This document shows, in pieces, positions 1-8,657 of a stretch of DNA of 43,237 bases. This DNA comes from Chitinophagaceae bacterium T5-Br10_B2g13 (lineage in GTDB: Bacteria; Bacteroidota; Rhodothermia; Balneolales; Balneolaceae). Each line of letters begins with the position of its first letter. Within the stretch, counting starts at the first letter, position 1. The stretch lies in NCBI GenBank assembly GCA_001564065.1, contig LKNA01000020.1:1-43237 (forward strand), given 5' to 3'. A program made the position numbers and the translations under genes. Under the pieces are notes generated by a model. The model was given only the letters and a program-made list of their open reading frames with translations, ran no database searches and had not been told where the DNA came from.

Positions 1-2
1 AC

Positions 3-203
3 GGAAGATGGAGAAAATACAGCTACGAAGAGATTACCAATCGCGACAAAACCAGCATGGACATCTTCTGGATCAAAGACGACAGTTTGACGGATTTAGA
101 CAATCTCCCTGATCCGGACATCCTGGCTGCCGAAATTGTAGAAAATATAGAAGCGGGGCTGGAGAGTTTTCGGGAGATTGTGAGTGGGTTGGAGGGAGAG
201 TGA
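3..203 (+). CDS. hsdM: Type I restriction-modification DNA methylase (HsdM), C-terminal fragment
   Basis: This is the last 66 codons of a gene that begins upstream of the window; the reading phase starts at base 3 and ends in TGA at 201-203. The peptide contains RDKTSMDIFWIKDDSL followed by DNLPDPDILAAEIVENIEAG. This matches the conserved C-terminal tail of HsdM N6-adenine methylase subunits of type I restriction systems, which pair with HsdS for specificity and HsdR for cleavage. The catalytic domain with the NPPF/NPPY motif lies outside the window, so activity cannot be judged. No hsdS or hsdR follows; greA comes next. If the system is complete, its other subunits must be upstream. Confidence 0.75.
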   Translation, partial: GRWRKYSYEEITNRDKTSMDIFWIKDDSLTDLDNLPDPDILAAEIVENIEAGLESFREIVSGLEGE

Positions 204-311
204 TAAAATCACGTTGAACAACAGGTCACTGTCAAAATTCAGGTTGGGAAAACAGTACGGAACATCCTATTTTTACATGTCTAAATAGTTACCGAAAAAA
301 TTGTTCGATAG

Positions 312-340
312 ATAGCAGTAGAAATACTGCTATTTCTGTT
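312..340 (+). terminator. Hairpin, probable intrinsic terminator
   Basis: A perfect 9-bp stem (ATAGCAGTA / TACTGCTAT) with a GAAA tetraloop is followed by a T-rich stretch, TTCTGTTTT. It lies about 110 bases after the hsdM stop and 32 bases before the greA start, so it probably separates the two units. The T tract is interrupted, which makes it a moderate rather than a strong terminator. Confidence 0.55.
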
Positions 341-371
341 TTAACTAAGTTAAACCGATGTAAATGTAAGT

Positions 372-845
372 ATGAAGAAAAATTATCTGTCCAAAGAAGG
401 ATACGACAAGCTGGATAAAGAGCTAAGAGATTTAAAAACCCGCGGGCGTAAAGAGATCGCCGAGGAGATAGCGGAAGCGAGAGCAAAAGGTGATCTGAGT
501 GAGAATGCAGAGTATGATGCTGCCAAAGAAGCTCAGGGTTATCTCGAAAAACGTATCGCCGAACTCGAGAATACATTGGCTACCTCAAGTATCATCGATG
601 ATAAAGATATTGACGATACGAAAGCGTATCTGCTTTCAACTGTTACGATTTTAAATAAGAAGACAAACAAAGAGATGAAATACACGCTGGTCTCTAAAGA
701 TGAGGCGGATTTTAAAGCGAGTAAAATTTCGGTGGATTCACCCATTGGCCAGGCAATTCTTGGAAAAGAAGTGGGAGATGTTGTTAAGGTTGATGTACCT
801 GCCGGTAAACTTGAACTTGAAATTAAAAAAATAGAGCGGCTATAA
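372..845 (+). CDS. greA: Transcription elongation factor GreA
   Basis: This 157-residue protein has the length and layout of GreA. An N-terminal coiled-coil hairpin spans about residues 1-75 and is followed by a C-terminal FKBP-like domain (about 80-157, with SPIGQAILGKEVGDVV). The coiled-coil tip carries the acidic GDLSENAEYDAAKE motif, whose acidic residues reach into the RNA polymerase secondary channel and stimulate cleavage of backtracked RNA. The ATG start matches the usual GreA N-terminus (xxYLSKEGYDKL). No clear Shine-Dalgarno sequence is seen. The stop is one base from the ATG of the UDP-glucose dehydrogenase gene, so the two are probably co-transcribed. Confidence 0.97.
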   Translation: MKKNYLSKEGYDKLDKELRDLKTRGRKEIAEEIAEARAKGDLSENAEYDAAKEAQGYLEKRIAELENTLATSSIIDDKDIDDTKAYLLSTVTILNKKTNKEMKYTLVSKDEADFKASKISVDSPIGQAILGKEVGDVVKVDVPAGKLELEIKKIERL

Positions 846-846
846 T

Positions 847-2181
847 ATGAAAATTGGAGTTATTGGAACCGGTTATGTAGGCCTGGTATCGGGCACCTGC
901 TTTGCCGATAGCGGAAATGATGTGATCTGTGTAGACATCGATGAGAAGAAAGTGGAGAGAATGCGAGGGGGCGAAGTGCCGATCTATGAGCCGGGCCTGA
1001 ACCGGGTGTTTGACCGGTCGATCCGCGAAAAACGACTTTCGTTTACAACTGACCTGGAAGATGCTTTTCAGAAAAGCGACATAATTTTTCTCTGCCTGCC
1101 AACACCTCCCGGAGCCGACGGGCAGGCCGACCTGAGCTTTGTGCTGAATGTAGCCGACCAGCTGGGCGATCTGTTTAACAAGTATCCCGACTATAAGGTT
1201 GTTGTCAATAAAAGTACCGTTCCGGTGGGAACCGCCGACAAGGTTCGTGAGAAGATCGCGGCCAAAACGGACACTGAATTTGACGTGGTCTCTAATCCTG
1301 AGTTTTTGAGAGAGGGAGCCGCCGTGGAAGACTTTATGTACCCCGAGCGCGTGGTTGTGGGAACGAGCAGCGAGAAGGCAGCCAAGATGATGCAGACACT
1401 TTATGAGCCGTTTGTGCGCAGCGGGAACCCGATCATTATCATGGACGAGCGCAGCAGTGAGCTGACCAAGTATGCAGCCAATGCAATGTTGGCGACCAAG
1501 ATCACCTTCATGAACGAGATTGCCAATATCTGTGAGCGCGTAGGTGCCAACGTGGACAATGTGCGCCGCGGGATTGGAACCGACTCCCGAATTGGTAAGC
1601 GATTCCTGTTTGCCGGTATCGGATATGGCGGGAGCTGCTTTCCAAAAGATGTTCAGGCGATTCACCACACCGCGGGTGAGATGGGCTACGACTTTAAGAT
1701 TCTCGATTCGGTGATGAAGGTCAACGAATTCCAGAAGCTCTCCATCGTGGAGAAGATGAAAAAGCACTATGGCGATTCCCTGAAAGGGAAAACCGTAGGC
1801 GTCTGGGGTCTGTCGTTCAAGCCGGAAACCGATGATATCCGTGAAGCTCCTTCACTCTACATTACCGATGCACTCGGCAAGCTGGGCGTGAGCATGAAGG
1901 CGTACGATCCGGAAGCGATCGAAACCTTTAAAGAAGCGGCAACGGAAGATGCTTTGAACCATATAGAGTTTATGAGCGACCGCGATTCTGTACTGGACGA
2001 CGTGGACGCCCTGGTAATCTGCACCGAGTGGAATGAGTTTCGACGTCCGGACCTGGAGAACTTTGCCAAACGAATGAAAGAGCCGGTACTTTTTGACGGA
2101 CGTAACCTCTACGACCTGGAAAGAGCTAAAGAAGCCGGATTGACCTACATAAGTGTGGGACGGCCGAGCGTAAACGCATAA
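847..2181 (+). CDS. ugd: UDP-glucose 6-dehydrogenase
   Basis: The 444-residue protein oxidises UDP-glucose to UDP-glucuronate with two NAD+, in the cytoplasm. The N-terminal Rossmann motif GTGYVGLVSGTCFAD begins at residue 7. NPEFLREG lies in the middle, and the active-site YGGSCFPKD places the catalytic cysteine at residue 264. The C-terminal UDP-binding domain follows, with WGLSFKPETDDIREAPS. Length is normal for the family. It follows greA by one base. A strong hairpin lies between it and the UDP-glucuronate decarboxylase gene, whose product would use its product. GDP-mannose dehydrogenases are related, but the downstream neighbour favours UDP-glucose as substrate. Confidence 0.93.
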   Translation: MKIGVIGTGYVGLVSGTCFADSGNDVICVDIDEKKVERMRGGEVPIYEPGLNRVFDRSIREKRLSFTTDLEDAFQKSDIIFLCLPTPPGADGQADLSFVLNVADQLGDLFNKYPDYKVVVNKSTVPVGTADKVREKIAAKTDTEFDVVSNPEFLREGAAVEDFMYPERVVVGTSSEKAAKMMQTLYEPFVRSGNPIIIMDERSSELTKYAANAMLATKITFMNEIANICERVGANVDNVRRGIGTDSRIGKRFLFAGIGYGGSCFPKDVQAIHHTAGEMGYDFKILDSVMKVNEFQKLSIVEKMKKHYGDSLKGKTVGVWGLSFKPETDDIREAPSLYITDALGKLGVSMKAYDPEAIETFKEAATEDALNHIEFMSDRDSVLDDVDALVICTEWNEFRRPDLENFAKRMKEPVLFDGRNLYDLERAKEAGLTYISVGRPSVNA

Positions 2182-2201
2182 AGCATTTCCTGTTTATTGT
2201 A

Positions 2202-2238
2202 TTGGCAGCATCTTTTCTATGGATGCTGCCAAATTTTA
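2202..2238 (+). terminator. Hairpin between ugd and UXS gene
   Basis: A perfect 11-bp stem (TTGGCAGCATC / GATGCTGCCAA) with a 9-base loop is followed by ATTTTAG. It sits 20 bases after the ugd stop. It looks like an intrinsic terminator, though its T run is short. It could cause partial termination so that the decarboxylase gene is expressed at a different level. Confidence 0.6.
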
Positions 2239-2278
2239 GTACCTCTTGAAAAATTAAGCTGAAGTAATCCCCAAACCA

Positions 2279-3217
2279 TTGAGTAAACGTGTTCTCATTA
2301 CCGGCGGAGCCGGATTTTTAGGTTCTCATCTCTGCGATAAGTTTTATGATGAAGGCTGGGATGTGATCTGCATGGACAATCTTCTCACCGGCGCTGAATC
2401 AAATGTGGCCCACTTAATTGGAAAAGAGCGGTTTGAATTTATCAAACATGATGTAACCAATTACATTATTGTAAAGGAAGAGCTCGACTTGATTCTCCAT
2501 TTTGCATCTCCTGCGTCTCCCATTGACTACCTGGAAATGCCAATTCAGACGCTGAAGGTAGGGTCTTTGGGTACGCACAAAGCGCTCGGGCTGGCTAAGG
2601 CGAAAAATGCGAAATTGGTACTGGCTTCAACCAGTGAGGTGTATGGCGACCCTCAGGTAAATCCGCAAAATGAGGATTACTGGGGGAATGTGAATCCGGT
2701 AGGTCCAAGAGGTGTATATGACGAAGCCAAGCGATTTGCCGAGGCGATCACAATGGCCTATCACCGCTATCATGGTATCGAAACGGGAATTGTTCGTATT
2801 TTTAATACCTACGGTTCCAGAATGAGACTTAATGATGGACGAGCACTGCCTACTTTTTTCCGGCAAGCCATGAACAATGAGCCGATTACAGTATTCGGTG
2901 ACGGATCACAAACGCGTTCATTCATGTACGTGGAAGATCTGGTTGAAGGTGTATATCAGCTATCGATGAGTGACGAATCAGAGCCTGTGAATATTGGAAA
3001 TCCGGAAGAGATTACCATTCTGGACTTTGCAAAAGAGATTATTGAAATCACGGGAAGTAAAAGCGAGATAGTGTATAAAGAACTTCCTGAAGACGATCCG
3101 CAGGTTCGCCGCCCGGATGTATCCAAAGCAAAAAGGGTTCTGGACTGGGAGCCGAGATTCAATCGCAGAGAGGGACTTCTCAAAACCATGGAATATTTTA
3201 AAAATCAAGTGGGGTAG
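2279..3217 (+). CDS. UDP-glucuronate decarboxylase (UXS-type SDR)
   Basis: This is an extended short-chain dehydrogenase/reductase of 312 residues that is expected to turn UDP-glucuronate into UDP-xylose. The NAD-binding [10 protein letters not shown] is at residues 8-17. The UXS-typical STSEVYGDP is near 117-125, [13 protein letters not shown] near 132-144, and the catalytic YxxxK has Tyr147 and Lys151. The start is a TTG: an in-frame stop lies 24 bases upstream and no ATG fits the Rossmann N-terminus. UDP-xylose or a related pentose donor would feed surface glycans, but no glycosyltransferase is in view. The Nudix gene follows after four bases. Confidence 0.9.
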   Translation: MSKRVLITGGAGFLGSHLCDKFYDEGWDVICMDNLLTGAESNVAHLIGKERFEFIKHDVTNYIIVKEELDLILHFASPASPIDYLEMPIQTLKVGSLGTHKALGLAKAKNAKLVLASTSEVYGDPQVNPQNEDYWGNVNPVGPRGVYDEAKRFAEAITMAYHRYHGIETGIVRIFNTYGSRMRLNDGRALPTFFRQAMNNEPITVFGDGSQTRSFMYVEDLVEGVYQLSMSDESEPVNIGNPEEITILDFAKEIIEITGSKSEIVYKELPEDDPQVRRPDVSKAKRVLDWEPRFNRREGLLKTMEYFKNQVG

Positions 3218-3221
3218 TTTA

Positions 3222-3680
3222 ATGGCAAAAAAACGTCTCATAGATCTCTATCCTTACAAAATAGTTAAAGATCGGCCCGAATTTTTATTGCTAAAGCGTG
3301 CCAAAGGTAAGATCTACCAGGGGCAGTGGAGAATGATTGGCGGGAAAGTTGAACCCGGTGAAACATCATGGCAGGCAGCACTGCGCGAGTTAAGCGAAGA
3401 GACAGGGTTAGTTCCTGACAAATTCTGGACAATCCCTTCAGTTAACACCTTTTATGAACATAAGAGAGATATGGTTCATCATATACCGGCCTTTGCAGCA
3501 GAGATACATTCAGCTAAAACACCCGAACTTGATGATGAGCATACCGAATTTGATTGGCTTGCGTTAGATGAGGCACTGAGTCGCATCAACTGGCCGGAAC
3601 AGCGAAGACTTATGAAGCTTACAAACTCCATTATAACCGAAAATGAAATCCTGGACGATTGGATCGTTTCTACTTCTTAA
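3222..3680 (+). CDS. Nudix hydrolase
   Basis: The 152-residue protein carries a complete Nudix box (G-x5-E-x7-REL-x-EE-x-G-L) beginning at GGKVEPGE and ending at RELSEETGL. It should therefore bind Mg2+ and hydrolyse a nucleoside diphosphate linked to another group. The size and the DEHTEFDWL region recall dihydroneopterin-triphosphate and dNTP pyrophosphatases, but the substrate cannot be read from sequence. I chose ATG 3222 ([15 protein letters not shown]) because it lies four bases after the decarboxylase stop. The frame stays open 35 codons further upstream inside that gene, and this part has no Nudix character. The 3' end overlaps the barrel gene by 22 bases. Confidence 0.85.
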   Translation: MAKKRLIDLYPYKIVKDRPEFLLLKRAKGKIYQGQWRMIGGKVEPGETSWQAALRELSEETGLVPDKFWTIPSVNTFYEHKRDMVHHIPAFAAEIHSAKTPELDDEHTEFDWLALDEALSRINWPEQRRLMKLTNSIITENEILDDWIVSTS

Positions 3681-4894
3681 TACCAGCACTTATTTTTATT
3701 ACTGTTTGGATTGCACCTGTACAAACAGCTGCTCAGTCTTCATCAAGCTATGAACTGATTCCGAAACCCGATCTGTGGTATAACGATGTAGACGGTATAC
3801 GAGTCGGTGTTCGTGTAAAAGGACAGGTGCCCGGAACCTTCGATGATGGACCTCACCGGCTTGATGCAGGATTGTGGCTAAGCACCTGGTTCCCCGATTT
3901 GCCGGTTTCATACTACGCATCGTATACCAATCCCATTGACCAGTGGTCGGATTTTGGCAGTGAGGCCAGTTACCAATTTATTACCTCTGTTCGTGCCGGT
4001 TACCATCGCCACGGGATTGCATTCAATAAGCGATGGCAAGAAGGGTTTGACGAACGCAGATACCGGGAGCTGAGCCTTTTCAACTCTTTCGAAAAACGAT
4101 TTGACCACGAGTATGCTGCGTTTCCACAGCTTTGGGGGAGTGAGAGTAAACTTTTATCAACCCTGACGGGTGAGCTTAAAAATAACAATAGCCTGGGATG
4201 GTATAAAATTGATGCTTCACTTGGGGTTCAATACTTAAACGAATTTTATACTCAGTTTCACGGCTCGTTTATTCAAAACGTGGAATTTCATGAATACTGG
4301 GGGTTAAATCTTAGATTGTTTACCGGTATTGCTTCGTCGAATGCCGATCCCGAGTATATGTTCTCCAGAAGCAGCGCACCGGCAATTCAGACCATTTACA
4401 GCGGAGTAACCCGTGCAAAAGGTACAATACCTCAACCCTGGATGGAGAGTGGTAAATTTCAGGTAGCCGGTGGAGCAATTTTGCGAGGATACACCGGTCA
4501 GGATATTGAAACGTTTGTTAACAATGATCCCGATGCATTTGTGACGCCTTTCCTCATGAATTCCATCGCTTCTGTTAATGCCGAATTTGACTACTTCAAT
4601 CCAATTGCTTTGGGCTTTAACCGGATACCTTATCTGAGTGAGTTTCTCAGTTTCCGGTCATACCTGTTTTTTGATGCCGGCAGATCTCTGGAGCTTTTCG
4701 ATAATGAACCCGATAATCTTTATGCTGATGCGGGAGCAGGATTCTCCTTATCTTTAAATATTCCGGATTATCTGGGTAAACCGCGTGGATTTGTATTTCG
4801 ATATGAACTGCCTGTTTGGTTATCGGAACCCGGTATGGAAGACTCTTTTAAATTAAGACATCTGTTTTCATTCGGAGCTGTATTTTCACTCTGA
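3659..4894 (+). CDS. Outer-membrane beta-barrel protein, Omp85/D15 surface-antigen type
   Basis: This 411-residue protein starts at a TTG inside the Nudix gene and has a signal peptide ending near APVQTAAQ (about residue 26). The rest is rich in alternating aromatic residues. The C-terminal half holds an Omp85-like LRGY element (L275-Y278, in [12 protein letters not shown]), a strand with FFDAGRSLE, and a closing part with [11 protein letters not shown] and ELPVW. These are features of the BamA/TamA/D15 barrel. There is no room for POTRA domains, because the barrel begins soon after the signal peptide. The early [15 protein letters not shown] segment resembles barrels fused to some Bacteroidota peptidases. 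The function is unknown. It is nine bases upstream of the pseudo-caspase lipoprotein, so a joint role in the outer membrane is possible. Confidence 0.65.
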   Translation: MDRFYFLIPALIFITVWIAPVQTAAQSSSSYELIPKPDLWYNDVDGIRVGVRVKGQVPGTFDDGPHRLDAGLWLSTWFPDLPVSYYASYTNPIDQWSDFGSEASYQFITSVRAGYHRHGIAFNKRWQEGFDERRYRELSLFNSFEKRFDHEYAAFPQLWGSESKLLSTLTGELKNNNSLGWYKIDASLGVQYLNEFYTQFHGSFIQNVEFHEYWGLNLRLFTGIASSNADPEYMFSRSSAPAIQTIYSGVTRAKGTIPQPWMESGKFQVAGGAILRGYTGQDIETFVNNDPDAFVTPFLMNSIASVNAEFDYFNPIALGFNRIPYLSEFLSFRSYLFFDAGRSLELFDNEPDNLYADAGAGFSLSLNIPDYLGKPRGFVFRYELPVWLSEPGMEDSFKLRHLFSFGAVFSL

Positions 4895-4903
4895 TCTTGA
4901 ACT

Positions 4904-6634
4904 ATGAGAAGTATATTTACACTCATCTTATTCGCTGTTTTTCTGGCTTCTTGCACTACAACGAGGTGGGTTGTAACGGATCAGTATGCAGTAGATGAGT
5001 CAGCTGAACCTCGTGTGGTACAGGATGAGCAGGCATTCATCTTAGAGCAGGAACCAGCTGTAGATGAACCTATAGCCGGTTTTCAGCTCTATCAGATTAA
5101 AGAATTGCAACTTCCTGAAAGAGTTCGGGTAGAAAGGACAGTTCAGCAGTATAAGCCGAAATGGGAATTTGTGCTCATTGGCCTGACCGGTGCAGCTGTA
5201 GCAGCAGTTGCTGCTAATACCGGAGTCATTTTATCGGGAGTATCCACTACTCAACAAATTGGACTGAATCTTTCAGCCGGTCTCATTTCCATACTCTCGT
5301 TCACGAACCTTGAAAAGGTCGGTGAACCCATATATACAGGTGAAACCAAACTGATGCGGCAAAGTGGTGTTGAAACCAGAACAGACTCAGTTATGGTGCA
5401 GACTGAAGAAACCTATGTGAATGTGCAAATTTTGTTGCAGGATGAAACACTTTTTTCGCAGGAGGAAGTACCGGCCGCCGACGGTAAGTTAAATCTGAAC
5501 TTGGGCTCATTCGCTGATGAGATGAGTGGCAAAATCGATAGGGGTTCAGCAATAAGGGTATTGTTGCGCCACGAAGAATTTGAAAATGAGTTTACTATTC
5601 CAACGGCTCAGTTTCTTGCTCCTTATCTGAATATAAATTCATTGGTGGCGAATCTGCGCAGTACTCCGGAACCCGGTGAGCTGAATATTGTGACTGAAGT
5701 GGGGCAGGGCAGTTTTTTAGAGCTGGTGGATGAAGAAGATGGTTTCTACAGAGTACAGTATGAGGGGAATGATTACTTTGTAAGTAAAGATAGCGGAAGT
5801 ATTGAGTGGCTCAGTACAGCTGAAGCAGGTTCTGCTCTCGTTTTTGAATTTGCGGAACTCCCTTTTGGTGAAATTGATGTAGAACACTCGATGCCGGTGC
5901 TCAAACCGAATAACCCATCTGACAGAGGTCTGATTATATCAAACGGAATGAATAACGAAATAGGCCACAGACAGTACCTGGATCGTGATCATAAGCTGTT
6001 TGAAACCTATTTAAATACCTCATTCAGGCTACAAAATGAACAAATTAACACGATTACCGGCCGGCAGATTTTATCCCGGCTAGAGGGGGTGAACGTTATG
6101 GATGGAGAAGGATCTCTTTACGTTTATCTAAGTGGATTCGGAGAAATCAGAGAGATTAATAATCAGCCTGTTATTCATCTGGTTTCAAAATTTGGTGAGA
6201 ATGAGGTCTTCATCCCGATAACTGAGATTCTTTCAGAACTAAAGCGTATAAATCCGGAAGCTCTCTTCCTATTTATTGATCTGGATTATTCTGAAAGCAA
6301 CCGTCAGACCTCGAATGGTATTCTCCGAAACGGTATGTCGGGATTGTTACAACGAACGGCCAATATTATTGTTAGAGATCTACCTAATTCGGCCGTGGTG
6401 TTCAGCAATCGTCCGGGCCAACAGTCTTCCATTTACACCGGTATCATTGATGGAAATATGAGGCATTCGATTTTCAATTATTTCCTTGCCGAAGCCATTC
6501 AGCAGCGAAGGACCCGAATGTCTGATTTGGTTAATCATCTGGATAGAAATGTGGACTACACATCCAGGCGGCTCCACGACCAGCCACAGGAAATCCAGGC
6601 GTTTGGGAATTTAAACCTTAATTTGGCCCAATGA
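4904..6634 (+). CDS. Lipoprotein with SH3-like and degenerate caspase-like domains
   Basis: The 576-residue protein begins with a lipoprotein signal (lipobox LASC, Cys17). A hydrophobic hairpin lies at about residues 88-135. A bacterial SH3-like segment (NLRSTPEPGEL ... GFYRVQYEGNDYFV) spans about 248-296. The C-terminal part from about residue 325 follows the caspase/peptidase C14 pattern, including the late HSIFNYFLAEAI helix. The strand that normally ends in SGHG reads YVYLSGFGE, with Phe412 at the His position. The strand that normally reads DAC reads FLFIDLDYS, with Asp461 at the Cys position. The catalytic dyad therefore appears lost, and a binding or scaffold role in the envelope is my inference. 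It shares a transcript with the barrel gene and overlaps the DMT gene by ATGA. Confidence 0.65.
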   Translation: MRSIFTLILFAVFLASCTTTRWVVTDQYAVDESAEPRVVQDEQAFILEQEPAVDEPIAGFQLYQIKELQLPERVRVERTVQQYKPKWEFVLIGLTGAAVAAVAANTGVILSGVSTTQQIGLNLSAGLISILSFTNLEKVGEPIYTGETKLMRQSGVETRTDSVMVQTEETYVNVQILLQDETLFSQEEVPAADGKLNLNLGSFADEMSGKIDRGSAIRVLLRHEEFENEFTIPTAQFLAPYLNINSLVANLRSTPEPGELNIVTEVGQGSFLELVDEEDGFYRVQYEGNDYFVSKDSGSIEWLSTAEAGSALVFEFAELPFGEIDVEHSMPVLKPNNPSDRGLIISNGMNNEIGHRQYLDRDHKLFETYLNTSFRLQNEQINTITGRQILSRLEGVNVMDGEGSLYVYLSGFGEIREINNQPVIHLVSKFGENEVFIPITEILSELKRINPEALFLFIDLDYSESNRQTSNGILRNGMSGLLQRTANIIVRDLPNSAVVFSNRPGQQSSIYTGIIDGNMRHSIFNYFLAEAIQQRRTRMSDLVNHLDRNVDYTSRRLHDQPQEIQAFGNLNLNLAQ

Positions 6635-7494
6635 TTTCAGGCTGGTTGTATATCGTACTTTGTGCAGCCTCTTCAGTACTGATTGCCCACCTATTAAAGG
6701 TTGTAGAAAACAGGAAGCTAAATACAGTTCGTGTATTGACAGTCAACTATTTTACAGCTACCGTTATAGCAGCTTCGACTACAGGCTTTGATCAGATCAT
6801 TCAGCTGGATTTCTCTGAGGGATTTTATGCAATTGCACTTGGTGCTGTAGTTGGGGTAATATTTATTGCCAATTTTTTCATCTACAGCAAATCCGTACAT
6901 CACAACGGGGTTGGTATAAGTGTAGCGGCTATGCGCATCTCCCTGATCGTTCCGGTTTTGCTTTCTACAGCGTGGTACCTCGAGCTGCTTACTTTCAGAC
7001 AGTGGGTTGGGGTAGTGCTGGTATTTGTAACACTCTTTTTACTGCTTCCAAATAAACGGAAAATGTTAAGAGAACCATTAAGTGTAGCATGGTTATTGGT
7101 GCTTCTGTTTATTGGTACCGGATTGGGAGATTCCTCTCTGAAAATCTATGAGGTGGAGTTCTCATCAATTTTGAGCAAAGAGCACTTCATGGGAATTGTC
7201 TTTTTTACTGCATTTTTGGTTGGATTGATTGTAGTTTCCTTAAGGAAAAACTGGAAGTTTAAAATGCAGGAAATCATTTTAGGTATAGCCGTTGGTATTC
7301 CAAACCTGTATACAGCAATTTTTTTGATTGAAGCACTGGAACGCATGAACGGAGCCGTTGTTTACAGTAGTGTGAACGTGCTCACTGTTTTGGGAGGTAC
7401 GCTGCTGGGGATCATAAAGTGGGGGGATAAGCTGACCAGGATTCAATGGACGGGAATTGTACTTACACTAATCACAATTTTATTATTGATTTAA
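6631..7494 (+). CDS. DMT-family (EamA-like) membrane transporter
   Basis: The 287-residue protein is hydrophobic throughout, with roughly ten predicted transmembrane helices in two similar halves. This is the plan of drug/metabolite transporters of the EamA type. The second half ends with GGTLLGIIKWGDKLTRIQWTGIVL, a common final-helix pattern in that superfamily. No substrate can be inferred. The start overlaps the stop of the pseudo-caspase gene (ATGA), which points to translational coupling, and pta starts one base after its stop. Confidence 0.8.
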   Translation: MISGWLYIVLCAASSVLIAHLLKVVENRKLNTVRVLTVNYFTATVIAASTTGFDQIIQLDFSEGFYAIALGAVVGVIFIANFFIYSKSVHHNGVGISVAAMRISLIVPVLLSTAWYLELLTFRQWVGVVLVFVTLFLLLPNKRKMLREPLSVAWLLVLLFIGTGLGDSSLKIYEVEFSSILSKEHFMGIVFFTAFLVGLIVVSLRKNWKFKMQEIILGIAVGIPNLYTAIFLIEALERMNGAVVYSSVNVLTVLGGTLLGIIKWGDKLTRIQWTGIVLTLITILLLI

Positions 7495-7495
7495 T

Positions 7496-8488
7496 ATGAG
7501 TTTAATCGAAGAGATCAGAAAGAAAGCATCAGCTATTAAAAAAAGAGTTGTTCTGCCTGAGGCTGAGGTGGATGCCCGGGTTCTGAAAGCCGCGGCTACA
7601 CTGAGCGGAATGGGGCTTGCAGAACCGATTCTTTTAGGTGATCCGAATACTATAAATCAGCTGGCGGATGAACATGAGGTTGACCTGCCTGATTCGGTAG
7701 TGATCAAACCGTATAAGAATTCAGAATTTGATGACGAAAAATTTGAGTATTTCAAAAAGAAACTGGCTCATAAAAATCCAACAGAAGATCAATTGCTTGA
7801 GATTAGTCTGAACTCTCTGTTTACGGCCGGCTGGATGCTTGATACAGGGAAAGCGGATGCCGCAGTAGCAGGGTCGGTAGCTTCAACCGGTCAGGTTATT
7901 GTTTCTGCCTTACGCACTGTTGGAGTTGCTGAGGGATCAGAGTTGGTTTCCAGTACATTTTTGATGGAGATGCCCGGTGGAGATGTCTTTACCTATGCAG
8001 ATTGTGCGGTTGTTCCATATCCCGATTCAGATCAGCTTGCTTCCATTGCACTGGATGCAGGGAATACACATAGACTTTTGACAGGAGATGAGCCGCGCAT
8101 CGCATTTCTCTCATTTTCAACGAAAGGCAGTGCAAAACATGAGAAAGTAGAACTGGTGCAAAATGCATATCAGAAAGCGAAAAAGGTAAAACCGGGCTGG
8201 AAGATGGACGGTGAGCTTCAGTTTGATACAGCTTTTGTTCCAGATGTTGCCAAACGTAAAGCTCCCGACTCAGACGTTGGGGGAGAGGCGAACGTGTTTA
8301 TATTTCCAAATCTGGACGCAGGAAATATCGCATACAAGATAACAGAACGGCTGGCCGGTGCATCGGCAACAGGTCCGATTTTGCAGGGGCTGTCTAAACC
8401 TTACATGGACCTTTCCAGAGGGTGTTCTGTAGACGATATCGTAAATACCGCCTGTGTGGCATCTCTGATCAGTAAAAAACAGGGTTAA
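7496..8488 (+). CDS. pta: Phosphate acetyltransferase
   Basis: The 330-residue protein is the short, single-domain form of phosphotransacetylase, which interconverts acetyl-CoA and acetyl phosphate. Diagnostic segments are KKRVVLPEAEVDARVLKAA at the N-terminus, GKADAAVAGSVASTGQV in the middle, and FPNLDAGNIAYKITERLAG followed by GPILQGLSKPYMDLSRGCS near the C-terminus. Acetate kinase, the usual partner, is not in the window. The gene starts one base after the transporter gene and is probably the last of that operon. It is followed by 232 non-coding or barely coding bases before sufB. Confidence 0.95.
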   Translation: MSLIEEIRKKASAIKKRVVLPEAEVDARVLKAAATLSGMGLAEPILLGDPNTINQLADEHEVDLPDSVVIKPYKNSEFDDEKFEYFKKKLAHKNPTEDQLLEISLNSLFTAGWMLDTGKADAAVAGSVASTGQVIVSALRTVGVAEGSELVSSTFLMEMPGGDVFTYADCAVVPYPDSDQLASIALDAGNTHRLLTGDEPRIAFLSFSTKGSAKHEKVELVQNAYQKAKKVKPGWKMDGELQFDTAFVPDVAKRKAPDSDVGGEANVFIFPNLDAGNIAYKITERLAGASATGPILQGLSKPYMDLSRGCSVDDIVNTACVASLISKKQG

Positions 8489-8545
8489 TTCATTTCCTCC
8501 TATCAACTATATAGCTTCATTCGATTGGAGATTTAGCCGGTAAAA

Positions 8546-8586
8546 CACGTTCTTTAGTTACACTTAGGATTGGCTTTAAGAACGTG
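8546..8586 (+). other. Inverted repeat downstream of pta
   Basis: A perfect 9-bp inverted repeat, CACGTTCTT / AAGAACGTG, is separated by 23 bases and followed by CACATTTTGC. It may act as a weak terminator for pta, or as a two-half-site operator upstream of the suf operon. The long loop and short T run make the terminator reading weak. Confidence 0.3.
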
Positions 8587-8597
8587 CACATTTTGCT

Positions 8598-8657
8598 TAT
8601 CTTTATTCATTCCAAATAAAGATAGACAATGCGAATATTCGTTAAGAGCGAACTTAA
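8598..8657 (+). promoter_or_regulatory. Cluster of palindromes upstream of sufB, candidate operator
   Basis: Three symmetric elements lie in a row. TATCTTTATT / AATAAAGATA (8598-8624) is a perfect 10-bp inverted repeat with a 7-base loop. CGAATATTCG (8632-8641) is a perfect palindrome. TTAAG / CTTAA (8642-8657) has a 6-base centre. This is where an iron- or Fe-S-responsive repressor would be expected for a suf operon, but none of the three clearly matches the Fur or IscR consensus. The assignment rests on symmetry and position only. Confidence 0.35.

Noticed and set aside
823-1767. A 314-codon open frame on the minus strand opposite ugd
   Set aside because: It lies antisense to a gene with full dehydrogenase motifs, has no recognisable domain, and reflects the codon composition of ugd.
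3117-3221. Upstream start for the Nudix gene inside the decarboxylase gene
   Set aside because: The 35 extra residues lie wholly within the preceding gene and have no family resemblance; ATG 3222 follows the upstream stop by four bases.
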